21,483 nt of DNA from Oscillospiraceae bacterium (GCA_016296165.1 JAEDJV010000029.1:1-21483), one strand, 5' to 3'; positions 1 to 7,730 are shown, numbered from the stretch's first letter. Program-made: numbers and translations. The notes: a model not told the origin generated them from the sequence alone.

Positions 1-136
1 GGTTAAGCTTCAGGACAGCTGTCTGGCGTATGAAGTTGAACGCAGCAGAGAGTTTGCACCTGTAAAAAACAAAGAAGGTGTGGATTCAGTTGATACAGCC
101 AGAGAACTTCTTAAGCTTAACGGAGTAGAGATTTAA
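1..136 (+). CDS. UDP-sugar pyrophosphorylase (UDPGP family), C-terminal end only
   Basis: Only the last 44 codons are present; the gene begins before the window and stops at TAA 134-136. The visible end contains EFAPVKN, a DT.AR.LL segment and the final residues LNGVEI. This resembles the C-terminal end of eukaryotic-type UDP-glucose/UDP-N-acetylglucosamine pyrophosphorylases, where an EF(A/S)P(V/L)KN motif contributes to the uridyl-sugar site. The family makes UDP-sugars from UTP and a sugar 1-phosphate. The next gene, galE, starts 20 bases downstream on the same strand, so the two are probably cotranscribed for UDP-glucose/UDP-galactose supply. The family is fairly clear from this motif; whether the substrate is Glc-1-P or GlcNAc-1-P cannot be told from the fragment. 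Confidence 0.7.
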   Translation, partial: VKLQDSCLAYEVERSREFAPVKNKEGVDSVDTARELLKLNGVEI

Positions 137-156
137 AAAAATTGGAGGAACAATAT

Positions 157-1176
157 ATGTCAACAGTACTTCTTGCAGGCGGAGCCGGATATATCGGTTC
201 ACATACAGCGGTGGAACTTCTTGAATCAGGGTATGATGTAGTAGTTGCTGACAATTATTCAAACAGCTGCCCCGAATCAGTAAGAAGAGTAGAGAAAATT
301 ACCGGAAAATCTGTAAAGCTATATGAAGTTGATATCAAGGACGCAGAGGCACTTGAAAAAGTATTTTCTGAAAACAATATCGACGCAGTTATTCATTTTG
401 CAGGTCTTAAGGCAGTAGGAGAATCAGTTGAAAAGCCTGTTCTTTATTACAGAAATAATATAGACACAACACTCTCTCTTCTTGACTGCATGAAAAAGTT
501 CAATGTAAAGAACATTATTTTCTCATCATCAGCTACGGTTTACGGAGAAGAAAATCAGGTTCCATACACAGAAGAAATGAAGAGGGGTACATGCACCAAC
601 CCTTACGGATGGACAAAAGTTATGATGGAACAGATTCTTGAAGATACTGCAAAGGCTGACGCTGATATGTCAGTAGTGCTTCTCAGATATTTTAACCCTA
701 TCGGTGCTCACGAGTCGGGAATGATAGGTGAGGACCCGCAGGGTATTCCTAACAATCTCATGCCGTATGTTGCACAGGTTGCAGTTGGCAGAAGAGATCA
801 TCTTACTATATTCGGTGATGATTATCCGACACCGGATGGAACATGCCGTCGTGATTATATTCACGTTGTCGATCTTGCTAAGGGACATGTAAAGGCTATA
901 GATTACGTTTTTAAGAATAAGGGTGTGGAAGTATTTAATCTTGGTACCGGTACTCCGTACAGCGTTACAGAGATTGTAACAGCTTTTGAAAATGCAAACG
1001 GAATAAAAATCAAATACGAATACGGTCAGAGAAGAGCAGGTGACCTTCCTGAAAGTTATGCAAATGCAGACAAGGCACTAAAGATACTTGGATGGAAGAC
1101 TGAAAAAACTCTTGAAGACATGTGCCGTGACCTCTGGAACTGGCAGAAAAATAATCCAAACGGATATAATAGATAA
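157..1176 (+). CDS. galE: UDP-glucose 4-epimerase
   Basis: Interconverts UDP-glucose and UDP-galactose in the cytoplasm using bound NAD (Leloir pathway and galactosyl donor supply). The 339-residue product has the usual family length. It shows the N-terminal Rossmann glycine motif GGAGYIGS (residues 8-15), the conserved HFAGLKAVGES segment, SSSATVYG near 123-130 carrying the catalytic Ser/Thr, and the YxxxK pair Y150/K154 in NPYGWTK. The C-terminal part has the RRDYIHV and NLGTG sequences of true GalE. ATG 157 is chosen because GGAGGA lies at 145-150, 6 bases before it. A TTG at 142 in the same frame precedes that ribosome binding site and would leave it inside the gene. galE follows the UDP-sugar pyrophosphorylase gene by 20 bases and ends in a strong terminator. 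Confidence 0.95.
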   Translation: MSTVLLAGGAGYIGSHTAVELLESGYDVVVADNYSNSCPESVRRVEKITGKSVKLYEVDIKDAEALEKVFSENNIDAVIHFAGLKAVGESVEKPVLYYRNNIDTTLSLLDCMKKFNVKNIIFSSSATVYGEENQVPYTEEMKRGTCTNPYGWTKVMMEQILEDTAKADADMSVVLLRYFNPIGAHESGMIGEDPQGIPNNLMPYVAQVAVGRRDHLTIFGDDYPTPDGTCRRDYIHVVDLAKGHVKAIDYVFKNKGVEVFNLGTGTPYSVTEIVTAFENANGIKIKYEYGQRRAGDLPESYANADKALKILGWKTEKTLEDMCRDLWNWQKNNPNGYNR

Positions 1177-1180
1177 AAAA

Positions 1181-1216
1181 AATAACGCTTCCTGTTGATA
1201 GGAAGCGTTATTTTTA
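1181..1216. terminator. Bidirectional intrinsic terminator between galE and pfp
   Basis: A perfect 12-bp stem, AATAACGCTTCC (1181-1192) with GGAAGCGTTATT (1201-1212), closes an 8-base loop. It is flanked by an A-run on the left and a T-run on the right, so it can end both the rightward galE transcript and the leftward phosphofructokinase transcript. Confidence 0.9.
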
Positions 1217-1244
1217 TAAAAGAAAAATCTCATATTTTCAATAT

Positions 1245-2462
1245 TTACTTTAGTACAGATTCGTGAATAGCAAAATGCTTTGGAACTCCGTGTTCCATAA
1301 CCAGATTAAGTTCTCCCTGTATGAGAGGCATAAAGTATTCGAGTGCTCTGTCGTCGATGTTATTTCCTGCGGAATTAATATACTTCTTAGGTAAAAACTT
1401 CTCCTGATTAGCAATTTTACTTGCATCAGCAGAATCAATTGTGACAGTATAAGGCATATCAGATACTCTCTTAAACACCATAACTTTACCCGTACTCCCG
1501 TTAAGAGCTGCTCTTACGCCGGCAGCACCGATGCATTCAGACTCGTCGATATCTGTTTTTGAACCAAGGTGTGATGAACAACGCTGCATAACATTGAGTT
1601 CAATGGATCTTACCTTGCATCCTATCTCGTTTCTTACAGTTTCTTCGAGATATTTTCCTATACCGGAGAGATATTTGTGTCCGAAATTATCAACTACTCC
1701 CGACTGAACGCCGTCCGGTACTTCTATACCTTCTGATACTGCAACAATCACAGCCTTGTGCTTTGAAAGTTCCTGACGAACATCCTTAAGAAATCCTTCA
1801 AGTGAGAACTTAGCTTCAGGTACATATACCAGATGAGGTGCTGTTTCTCCCATTGCATGAAGTACAGCAGAGGAGGCAGTAAGCCATCCTGCATGTCGTC
1901 CCATTATCTCAACAATAGTAACAGAAGGGATACTGTATACGATACTGTCACGTGTAATTTCCTTGAGTGTTGTTGCGACATATTTTGCAGCAGAGCCAAA
2001 ACCAGGTGTATGGTCAGTTATGCAAAGATCGTTGTCTATTGTTTTAGGGATACCAATTACTTTGATATCAAGGCTGATTGATTTGAAGTACTCAGAAAGC
2101 TTGTTTACAGTATCCATTGAGTCATTTCCGCCGATATAGAGGAAAGCACCGATATTTCTCTGCTTTAGAGTAGAAACTATCTGCTTGTAGACTTCTTCAT
2201 CCTCTTCCCAGTCAGGAAGTTTGTAACGGCATGAACCTAGTACCGTTGAAGGAGTCTGCTTAAGAAGTTCCATATCGTCATTTGTAAGAATCATGGACTT
2301 AAGATTGATCATATGATTCTGGATTATACCCTCAAGACCGTTTACAGAACCAAAAACCGCATCGATTGACGGTTCCTTAAGCGCCTCTTTATAAACGCCG
2401 ACAAGTGAGGCGTTGATTGCACATGTAGGACCACCCGACTGTGCTACAGCAATATTAAACAT
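1245..2462 (-). CDS. pfp: Pyrophosphate-dependent 6-phosphofructokinase
   Basis: Phosphorylates fructose 6-phosphate to fructose 1,6-bisphosphate, and by its signature residues uses PPi rather than ATP, a reversible step. The 405-residue protein has the N-terminal SGGP loop (residues 9-12), GGNDS at 111-115, PKTIDND at 139-145, TPGFGSA at 152-158 and GRHAGW at 188-193. In family terms, Asp after GG(D/N) (here D114) and Lys in PKTIDND (K140) replace the two glycines of ATP enzymes and mark PPi use. Asn in place of the first Asp of GGDD matches what I recall of a ~400-residue bacterial subgroup. A ribosome binding site AGGAG precedes ATG 2462, and a consensus promoter lies just upstream. It is convergent with galE and monocistronic. 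PPi use is inferred from motifs, not shown. Confidence 0.88.
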   Translation of the reverse strand: MFNIAVAQSGGPTCAINASLVGVYKEALKEPSIDAVFGSVNGLEGIIQNHMINLKSMILTNDDMELLKQTPSTVLGSCRYKLPDWEEDEEVYKQIVSTLKQRNIGAFLYIGGNDSMDTVNKLSEYFKSISLDIKVIGIPKTIDNDLCITDHTPGFGSAAKYVATTLKEITRDSIVYSIPSVTIVEIMGRHAGWLTASSAVLHAMGETAPHLVYVPEAKFSLEGFLKDVRQELSKHKAVIVAVSEGIEVPDGVQSGVVDNFGHKYLSGIGKYLEETVRNEIGCKVRSIELNVMQRCSSHLGSKTDIDESECIGAAGVRAALNGSTGKVMVFKRVSDMPYTVTIDSADASKIANQEKFLPKKYINSAGNNIDDRALEYFMPLIQGELNLVMEHGVPKHFAIHESVLK

Positions 2463-2496
2463 AGATGTTTACACTCCTAAATTTTTATTTATACTT

Positions 2497-2525
2497 ATTA
2501 TAACATATATGGCAAACTACTGCAA
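2497..2525 (-). promoter_or_regulatory. Promoter of pfp
   Basis: On the minus strand, -35 TTGCAG (2525-2520), a 17-bp spacer and a perfect -10 TATAAT (2502-2497). It lies about 35 bases before the phosphofructokinase start codon. The 5' leader is too short for a riboswitch. Confidence 0.8.
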
Positions 2526-2607
2526 CAAAATAAGATTATTAATTCAAAAAAAGGGTTTTCGTTTTTCTCTTTTATCAGCTGAATTATCATAGAATTTATA
2601 ATAATAA

Positions 2608-2638
2608 AAGCCACGTAAACAAAGCATTTACGTGGCTT
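2608..2638 (-). terminator. Terminator of the tRNA-fMet gene
   Basis: A perfect 12-bp stem, AAGCCACGTAAA (2608-2619) and TTTACGTGGCTT (2627-2638), closes a 7-base loop. On the minus strand it is followed by TTATTATTAT. It begins 5 bases after the tRNA CCA end. Bases 2526-2607, between it and the pfp promoter, hold nothing that I can recognise. Confidence 0.85.
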
Positions 2639-2642
2639 AACT

Positions 2643-2719
<77 letters not shown>

Positions 2720-2750
2720 ATATTTAGTTTCTCTTTTCGAGTGCTTATTA

Positions 2751-2779
2751 ATTATACCACTTATAAATGTATAAGTCAA
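2751..2779 (-). promoter_or_regulatory. Promoter of tRNA-fMet
   Basis: On the minus strand, -35 TTGACT (2779-2774), a 17-bp spacer and a perfect -10 TATAAT (2756-2751), about 30 bases before the mature 5' end. This near-consensus promoter fits a stable RNA gene. Confidence 0.88.
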
Positions 2780-2875
2780 TACTTTTTTAAAATTTTTTAA
2801 TTAACATTTTATAGAAAGTTTTGAACTTTTACACTTTGTTTTTTAATAATTTGCCCCTTTTATAAATGTAAATCA

Positions 2876-2904
2876 TTGACCTGCAGGCTTTTTTAAGTTA
2901 TAAT
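2876..2904 (+). promoter_or_regulatory. putP: Promoter of putP
   Basis: -35 TTGACC (2876-2881), a 17-bp spacer and a perfect -10 TATAAT (2899-2904). Transcription should start near 2911, giving a leader of about 60 bases. A poorer pair, TTGAAC at 2821-2826 with TAATAA at 2844-2849, lies upstream and could be a second start. The rest of 2780-2875 is AT-rich with no other recognisable feature. Confidence 0.85.
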
Positions 2905-2925
2905 GGAATATGTAAAAAAATTTTT

Positions 2926-2969
2926 AAGGAGGAAAGTGGTGAACCGGGGATTTTCATCACGAAAAATTA
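2926..2969 (+). promoter_or_regulatory. putP leader: strong SD separated from the ATG by a hairpin
   Basis: A perfect AAGGAGG lies at 2926-2932, but the putP ATG is at 2970, 37 bases later. Between them GTGGTGAA (2936-2943) can pair with TTCATCAC (2953-2960): 8 pairs including one G-U, with a 9-base loop. If folded, only 3 + 9 unpaired bases would separate the SD from the ATG. No good SD lies closer to the ATG. The stem is visible in the sequence; its role in start selection is inference. Confidence 0.5.
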
Positions 2970-4502
2970 ATGAAAACGAATGTAGTTTGTATTCTAATTA
3001 CCATTGTTCTTTATCTTCTGATGATGGTTATCATTGGTGTAAGAGCCTCAAAGAAGAATAATGATGTTGGTGATTTTTATCTGGGCGGACGAAAACTCGG
3101 GCCGATTGTTACGGCGATGAGTGCAGAAGCTTCGGATATGAGCAGTTATCTGCTTATGGGACTTCCGGGACTTGCATATCTTACAGGTCTCGCTGATGTG
3201 GGCTGGACAGTTATCGGCCTTGCTCTTGGTACATATTTTAACTGGTTGATTACTGCAAAGAGACTTCGTATTTATTCACATAAGTGTAATGCAATAACTA
3301 TTCCGGATTTCTTTGCGAAGCGTTACCATGATAAAAAGCTTATTATGGGTATTGCAGCCGCAATCATTCTTATCTTTTTTATTCCGTACACAGCTTCAGG
3401 ATTTTCAGCATGCGGAAAGCTTTTTAACACACTTTTCGGGCTTGACTATCATGTTGCAATGATTATAAGTGCAATAATCATTATTTCTTACACAAGTCTG
3501 GGAGGATTTCTTGCAGCCAGTACTACTGACCTTGTTCAGAGTATTGCAATGACTGCAGCGCTTATCATAATAGTTTTATTTGGCGTAAACTCCGCTGGTG
3601 GAATGGATGTCGTAATTGAAAATGCCAAGGGACTCAAAGGCTATTTTTCACTTACTGAACTTCACGATCCGGTAACAGGCGGAAGTTCACATTATGGTTT
3701 TATAACTATTATATCAACAATGGCATGGGGACTTGGCTATTTTGGTATGCCGCATATTCTTCTTCGTTTTATGGCTATTGAAGACAAAAACAAAATCAAG
3801 GTTTCAAGAAGAATCGCATCTGTATGGGTTGTTATCTCAATGGCAGTTGCAGTATTTATCGGTGTTATAGGAAATGCACTTACAGCAGGGGGGACAGTAA
3901 AGTCACTCGAAGGCAGCACTTCTGAAACAATCATTATGGAAATGGCAACTCTTATGAGTGAGAACGGAGTTATAGCAGCTCTGTTTGCCGGTCTTATATT
4001 TGCCGGTATCCTTGCGTGTACAATGTCAACTTCAGATTCGCAGCTGCTTGCAGCTTCTTCAAGTATGTCTGAAAACTTCATCAAGGGTGTACTTGGAATC
4101 AAACTTACAGACAAATCTTCAATGTTCGCAGCCCGCGTGGTTCTTATAGTTATTTCCGTAATTTCAGTATTTATCGCATGGAATCCTGACAGTTCAGTAT
4201 TTACAATTGTATCTTTTGCGTGGGCTGGATTTGGTGCAACATTCGGACCGGTTATGCTTGCGTCACTTTTCTGGAAACGTTCAAATAAATTCGGCGCAGT
4301 TGCCGGTATGATTGCAGGCGGTGTTATGGTATTTGTATGGAAGTTCTGCATTAAGCCTATGGGCGGTGTATGGAACATATACGAGCTTCTTCCTGCATTT
4401 ATCGTAGCTTCACTCGCTATCGTTATCGTATCACTTGTTTCATCAGCACCTTCAAAGGAAATCTGTGAAGAATTTGACGCTGTAAAGGCCGAACTCAGAT
4501 AA
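2970..4502 (+). CDS. putP: Sodium/proline symporter
   Basis: A solute:sodium symporter family membrane protein that imports L-proline with Na+. The 510 residues fit PutP (about 500). The N-terminal helix is followed by YLGGRKLGP with R41, then SAEASDMSSYLLMGLPG with D56 and S58, which line up with E. coli PutP R40, D55 and S57, residues needed for Na+ and proline binding. Further PutP-like segments are GGFLAASTTDLVQ (178-190), GYFGMPHILLRFMAI (256-270) and TMSTSDSQLL (351-360) near the second Na+ contact. About 12-13 membrane segments are evident. ATG 2970 is the first possible start in frame (stop TGA at 2940-2942), and the product then begins like other PutP proteins. Translation signals are odd (see the leader entry). 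The TAA lies 8 bases before the next gene. Confidence 0.92.
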   Translation: MKTNVVCILITIVLYLLMMVIIGVRASKKNNDVGDFYLGGRKLGPIVTAMSAEASDMSSYLLMGLPGLAYLTGLADVGWTVIGLALGTYFNWLITAKRLRIYSHKCNAITIPDFFAKRYHDKKLIMGIAAAIILIFFIPYTASGFSACGKLFNTLFGLDYHVAMIISAIIIISYTSLGGFLAASTTDLVQSIAMTAALIIIVLFGVNSAGGMDVVIENAKGLKGYFSLTELHDPVTGGSSHYGFITIISTMAWGLGYFGMPHILLRFMAIEDKNKIKVSRRIASVWVVISMAVAVFIGVIGNALTAGGTVKSLEGSTSETIIMEMATLMSENGVIAALFAGLIFAGILACTMSTSDSQLLAASSSMSENFIKGVLGIKLTDKSSMFAARVVLIVISVISVFIAWNPDSSVFTIVSFAWAGFGATFGPVMLASLFWKRSNKFGAVAGMIAGGVMVFVWKFCIKPMGGVWNIYELLPAFIVASLAIVIVSLVSSAPSKEICEEFDAVKAELR

Positions 4503-4510
4503 TTTATCTG
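4496..4510 (+). repeat. Palindrome at the putP stop / activase start junction
   Basis: CAGATAA-T-TTATCTG is a perfect inverted repeat. It contains the putP TAA stop (4500-4502) and ends directly before the ATG at 4511. A 6-bp stem with a 3-base loop is possible. It occupies the place where an SD for the downstream gene would be expected. Confidence 0.6.
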
Positions 4511-5140
4511 ATGAATATAATAAAAAAACTTGCTGATGATGACAGTCTCAGAATCTCATGGTATTCGGAAACTACTGACCTTCTCGGGCCATATTCGAGA
4601 TTCGCTCTCTGGGTACAGGGCTGCTGCAGGTATTGTGAAGGATGTATTGCTTTGGAAATGCAGGACATACATGGTGGAAAATGCGTAAAAATCAGCAGCC
4701 TTGCGGAGACTGTACTAATGCAGAAAAATACAGAAGGCATAACGATAAGCGGCGGAGAACCTTTTTATCAGGCTGACAAATTAGCTGTGCTTATTGAAAA
4801 TATCAGATCCCGCCGTCCGGATTTTGGAGTTATAGTCTATACCGGTTACACTATAGATGAACTTCGTATGTCAGGAGAAAAAGGTGTACTTGGATTGCTG
4901 AATCTTTGTGATATTCTGATAGATGGTCCTTACAAAGAAGAACTTGATGATAACTGCGGACTCAGAGGATCGTCAAATCAGCGTGTTATACCGCTTACAG
5001 ACCGTTATCTCAATAATATGGAACAATATGAATCGCTGTCAGGCCGTAAGAGCAGTTTTGTTTTTTCAGAAAACAGACTGCAGATGATAGGGATTCCTTC
5101 TCAGACAGCAAAGGAAATTCTGAAAAAAAGTATTCTCTGA
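4511..5140 (+). CDS. NrdG-like radical SAM activating protein (single 4Fe-4S domain)
   Basis: A 209-residue protein with the features of a short radical SAM activase: GPYSRFALWVQGC (26-38), then the CX3CX2C cluster motif C38, C42, C45 (an extra Cys at 39), SGGEP near 79-83, VYTGYTIDEL and a C-terminal RGSSNQRVI segment. The short length and motif match the NrdG/PflA-type 4Fe-4S group, which make a glycyl radical in a partner enzyme. The GSSNQR-containing branch is often labelled a ribonucleotide reductase activator without proof. No reductase gene is adjacent, so the partner is unknown. It starts 8 bases after putP with no SD; a palindrome (4496-4510) covers the putP stop up to this ATG. Translation is probably coupled to putP. 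Its stop is 15 bases from the convergent recombinase gene. Confidence 0.75.
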   Translation: MNIIKKLADDDSLRISWYSETTDLLGPYSRFALWVQGCCRYCEGCIALEMQDIHGGKCVKISSLAETVLMQKNTEGITISGGEPFYQADKLAVLIENIRSRRPDFGVIVYTGYTIDELRMSGEKGVLGLLNLCDILIDGPYKEELDDNCGLRGSSNQRVIPLTDRYLNNMEQYESLSGRKSSFVFSENRLQMIGIPSQTAKEILKKSIL

Positions 5141-5155
5141 TTCAGTATTTCTTAT

Positions 5156-6160
5156 TTATTCTTCTTCAGATTCAGATGTTTTATTTTTGGACTTCGGCAT
5201 TCTTGTCATATGGGAAAGAGGATTGTTTTCAGCGGCATCTTTCTTGTTCTGGTCTGAAAGGTGTGTGTATATTTCTGTGGTTGAGATATTGGCATGTCCG
5301 AGTACTTCCTTGAGAACAAGGGTATCAACATTTCCGTGCTGATACATGAGTGTTGCAGCAGTATGACGGAGCTTGTGAGGAGTAATTCCTCTGTTTCCGA
5401 GTCCTGTGTTATTCAGAAGCTTTTCAACTATCTGTTCAACACGTCTTCTGCTTATACGCTTTTTGTTCCGGCTGAGAAACAGTGCATTTGGCTCCTCAGG
5501 GGGCTGCTTTCTTGAATTAATATATGTTTTAAGGGCAACGATACAGGCGTCATTTATATAGATGATGCGCTGTTTGTTGCCTTTTCCTTTTAAAAGAAGA
5601 CGGCGTTCTTCAAAGTCTATATCGCTTAGATTGATGCTTACCAGTTCATTGAGTCGCATGCCGCAGTTCAGAAACAATGTTACTATGCAAAAATCTCTCT
5701 CAGGATTTTCAAATGATTCTGATGAAAGCAGTCTGAGACTTTCCTCAAGAGAAAGAAATTTTGGGAGAGCACGTTTTACTGACGGCATCTCGATGTCCAG
5801 AGCAGGATTGTTTTCAATCAGATTAGCTTTTTTATGGAGAAAATGAAAGAAACTCTTGAGGGCAGCAGTTTTTCTTGCTCTGGCTGCAGCCTGATTATGA
5901 CGTTCTTCCGCAAGGAAAAATTCAAAATCATAAATATCTCTGAGAGTTATCTCTTTCAGAAGTTCAGCCGGAAAGTTTTTTATTGAGACTGTTTCAAGCG
6001 GATTGTCGATATTCTGCTTTATTTTCAGTATGTATCTCAAAAAAAGTCTTATATTAAGGTAATATTCATTTACTGTGGTTTCAGCGCGCCCTTTAACTAT
6101 TCTGAGATAGAAAATATAGTCGTTTAGAAAGTCAGGGCATTCTGTTTTGTTTATTGACAT
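5156..6160 (-). CDS. Tyrosine recombinase, XerC/XerD type
   Basis: A site-specific recombinase of the phage-integrase family. Numbered from the furthest upstream ATG (6169, 337 residues), the N-terminal SAM-like core-binding domain covers about 10-115 and the catalytic domain about 135-310. All catalytic residues are visible: R172 (GMRLNEL), K196 (KGKGNKQR), H265 and R268 (TPHKLRHTAAT), H291 (GHANISTTEIY) and nucleophile Y301. A charged tail of about 25 residues after the catalytic domain is longer than in classical XerC/D. ATGs at 6169, 6166 and 6160 are all in frame; AGGAG (6174-6170) abuts the first and is 9 bases from the third, so 6160 (334 residues) is preferred. No excisionase or other phage gene is near, so chromosome-dimer resolution is as likely as an element integrase. 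Same strand as the flippase gene, but with its own promoter. Confidence 0.9.
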   Translation of the reverse strand: MSINKTECPDFLNDYIFYLRIVKGRAETTVNEYYLNIRLFLRYILKIKQNIDNPLETVSIKNFPAELLKEITLRDIYDFEFFLAEERHNQAAARARKTAALKSFFHFLHKKANLIENNPALDIEMPSVKRALPKFLSLEESLRLLSSESFENPERDFCIVTLFLNCGMRLNELVSINLSDIDFEERRLLLKGKGNKQRIIYINDACIVALKTYINSRKQPPEEPNALFLSRNKKRISRRRVEQIVEKLLNNTGLGNRGITPHKLRHTAATLMYQHGNVDTLVLKEVLGHANISTTEIYTHLSDQNKKDAAENNPLSHMTRMPKSKNKTSESEEE

Positions 6161-6172
6161 TTGCATCATCTC

Positions 6173-6194
6173 CTGTTATAGAATATTATAACAG
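6173..6194. repeat. Inverted repeat over the recombinase promoter
   Basis: CTGTTATA (6173-6180), 6 bases, then TATAACAG (6187-6194): perfect 8-bp arms around a 6-bp centre. The repeat covers the -10 element and the expected transcription start of the recombinase gene. It looks like an operator. A 6-bp centre is also the size of a Xer core site. Confidence 0.6.
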
Positions 6195-6213
6195 AAAAAA
6201 AACATCTGTTCAA
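6185..6213 (-). promoter_or_regulatory. Promoter of the tyrosine recombinase gene
   Basis: On the minus strand, -35 TTGAAC (6213-6208), a 17-bp spacer containing an 8-T run, and a perfect -10 TATAAT (6190-6185). The -35 overlaps the last bases of the flippase gene. The leader would be under 20 bases when translation starts at 6160. Confidence 0.78.
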
Positions 6214-7724
6214 TGATTATTTGACAGTGCAGGCATTTTCCATAGTGATAAAGGAGAGTCGAGAAATCTCAGTACAGCAAGATAAATGAGCAGACTTACA
6301 GCAGAGTAGATAATTATTTCCGGAATTATTCCGGGATATTTTAAGTCTGCAATGTTTCCGGCAGCGGAAGTACACTGCCATGAAACAATGACAGCAATTG
6401 ACGGTTTGAGGAGAAACTGACGGAAGGACGGACGTATGTCGTATATTTTAGAGATCAGAACAATGCGGGCGATATTACAGATAATATTGCTCAGATAATA
6501 GGAGACAGCGATTCCCCAGCATCCTGCAAAATGCGTTGAGATGAGAAGTGATGAAATTCTGATTATGTATTCAGCAAGATAATTTAAGGAAGAGAAAGTG
6601 TGTTTTCCCAGTCCTTTAATTATTCCCTCCAGAATTATCTCCAGATAAATAAAGGGTACGACCGGAGCAAGCATTGCTATCATTTTTCCTGCGTATGCAT
6701 CGTGACCGGCGAGAATACCGATGTCATTTCCAAATCTGGACATAATACTTACTATATACAGTGAATATATAATGGTCGCTGATATAACGTCATTTACAAG
6801 ACCGATATTCTGTACTGTACTTCCACCGGCACGTTGTTTTGAGATTTCCGGAACCAGAATTGTTGAAAGACATGAGATGAACATGGAGGGGAAGAAGAGT
6901 ACCGGCAGCACAACTGCTTCAAATAAACCATACCGACTGAGTGCAAGCGCTGTACTGCATCCGGTCTGTTTTAATGTGTAGGGTACAAGTGCATCGTTGG
7001 CTGTGCTTAATATACATGGAATGTAGCTGTTTAGCATAACCGGAATCAGTCCGGCTGCGTATGCAGGAAAACCTATAGTTTTGTTTTTATTAAACTCAGG
7101 ATGATTTTTTGAAAGTGAAAACAGGAGTATGCATAAACTTGTAAATTCACTGATGATTATACTTACTGAAAGAGCTGTATATATGGTAATTCTGTTCTGA
7201 GGTATAAGGATGCCGGCGGAGATCATCATGATAAATGATCTTACCAGAAAAGCAGCGGTTTCACTCACAGTTGGAATGACAACTTTCCTGTATGCATTAA
7301 AATATCCCTTTATACATGATGAAACCGCTGCTGCGGGAAGTGCAAATGCCAGCATTCTGATAGGTTTCTGACAAACAGCTGAATGGAGTATCCTGACGCT
7401 TACAGGTCTGGCCGAGATAAATACAACTGCTGCAGAGAGGCTGCTGAGTATGAGTGAAAAAATTATCGAGTAGAAAAATATTTTTCCGGGATTGCCGTCC
7501 GTTTTTCCTCTTTCTTCAGCGACAAACCGGCTTGCGGAAACAAAAATATTTCCGTTTGATATAATAATTGCAAATGTAAAAAATGCATTTATAAGCGACA
7601 TTAGTCCGAGATTTTCCGTTCCGAGCCTGTTGTTAATAAAAATATTGATTACAAGCGAAAGTACCTGTGTGACCAGCTGCATTACTGTCAGAAATATTGT
7701 ATCTTTCGCAATACTGTTTTTCAA
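6210..7724 (-). CDS. Polysaccharide/lipid-linked sugar flippase, SpoVB/MurJ type (MOP superfamily)
   Basis: A 504-residue polytopic membrane protein, about 14 hydrophobic segments, resembling the polysaccharide transporter/SpoVB branch of the MOP exporters, which flip undecaprenyl-linked sugars or lipid II. Typical features are the N-terminal LGTENLGLMSL segment, the central KGYFNAYRKVVIPTVSE motif (SpoVB-like G-Y-F...P-T), and a C-terminal polysaccharide-synthesis domain beginning around LGKHTFSSLNYLAEYIIR. The start is TTG 7724: a TAG lies two codons upstream in frame, and AAAGGA (7739-7734) is 9 bases away. A stronger SD further upstream serves a possible 10-codon leader peptide (7763-7731). 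The substrate (lipid II, teichoic or exopolysaccharide precursor) cannot be told. The recombinase gene follows about 50 bases later on the same strand, apparently separately transcribed. Confidence 0.82.
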   Translation of the reverse strand: MKNSIAKDTIFLTVMQLVTQVLSLVINIFINNRLGTENLGLMSLINAFFTFAIIISNGNIFVSASRFVAEERGKTDGNPGKIFFYSIIFSLILSSLSAAVVFISARPVSVRILHSAVCQKPIRMLAFALPAAAVSSCIKGYFNAYRKVVIPTVSETAAFLVRSFIMMISAGILIPQNRITIYTALSVSIIISEFTSLCILLFSLSKNHPEFNKNKTIGFPAYAAGLIPVMLNSYIPCILSTANDALVPYTLKQTGCSTALALSRYGLFEAVVLPVLFFPSMFISCLSTILVPEISKQRAGGSTVQNIGLVNDVISATIIYSLYIVSIMSRFGNDIGILAGHDAYAGKMIAMLAPVVPFIYLEIILEGIIKGLGKHTFSSLNYLAEYIIRISSLLISTHFAGCWGIAVSYYLSNIICNIARIVLISKIYDIRPSFRQFLLKPSIAVIVSWQCTSAAGNIADLKYPGIIPEIIIYSAVSLLIYLAVLRFLDSPLSLWKMPALSNNH

Positions 7725-7730
7725 ATGCTA

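Noticed and set aside
3737..4378. Long open frame (213 codons) on the minus strand inside putP
   Set aside because: It lies wholly antisense to a clear PutP coding region, its product resembles no family known to me, and there is no convincing start signal. It is a shadow of the codon usage of putP.
4504..5160. Terminator search between the convergent activase and recombinase genes
   Set aside because: Only 15 bases separate the stops, and no stem followed by a T-run was found in or near the gap, although the sequence is T-rich. No feature is called.
6173..6194. Reading the inverted repeat as the chromosomal dif site
   Set aside because: The arms match the B. subtilis-type dif arms only in a few positions and the repeat is too symmetrical. 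An operator is the simpler reading; kept only as a finding.
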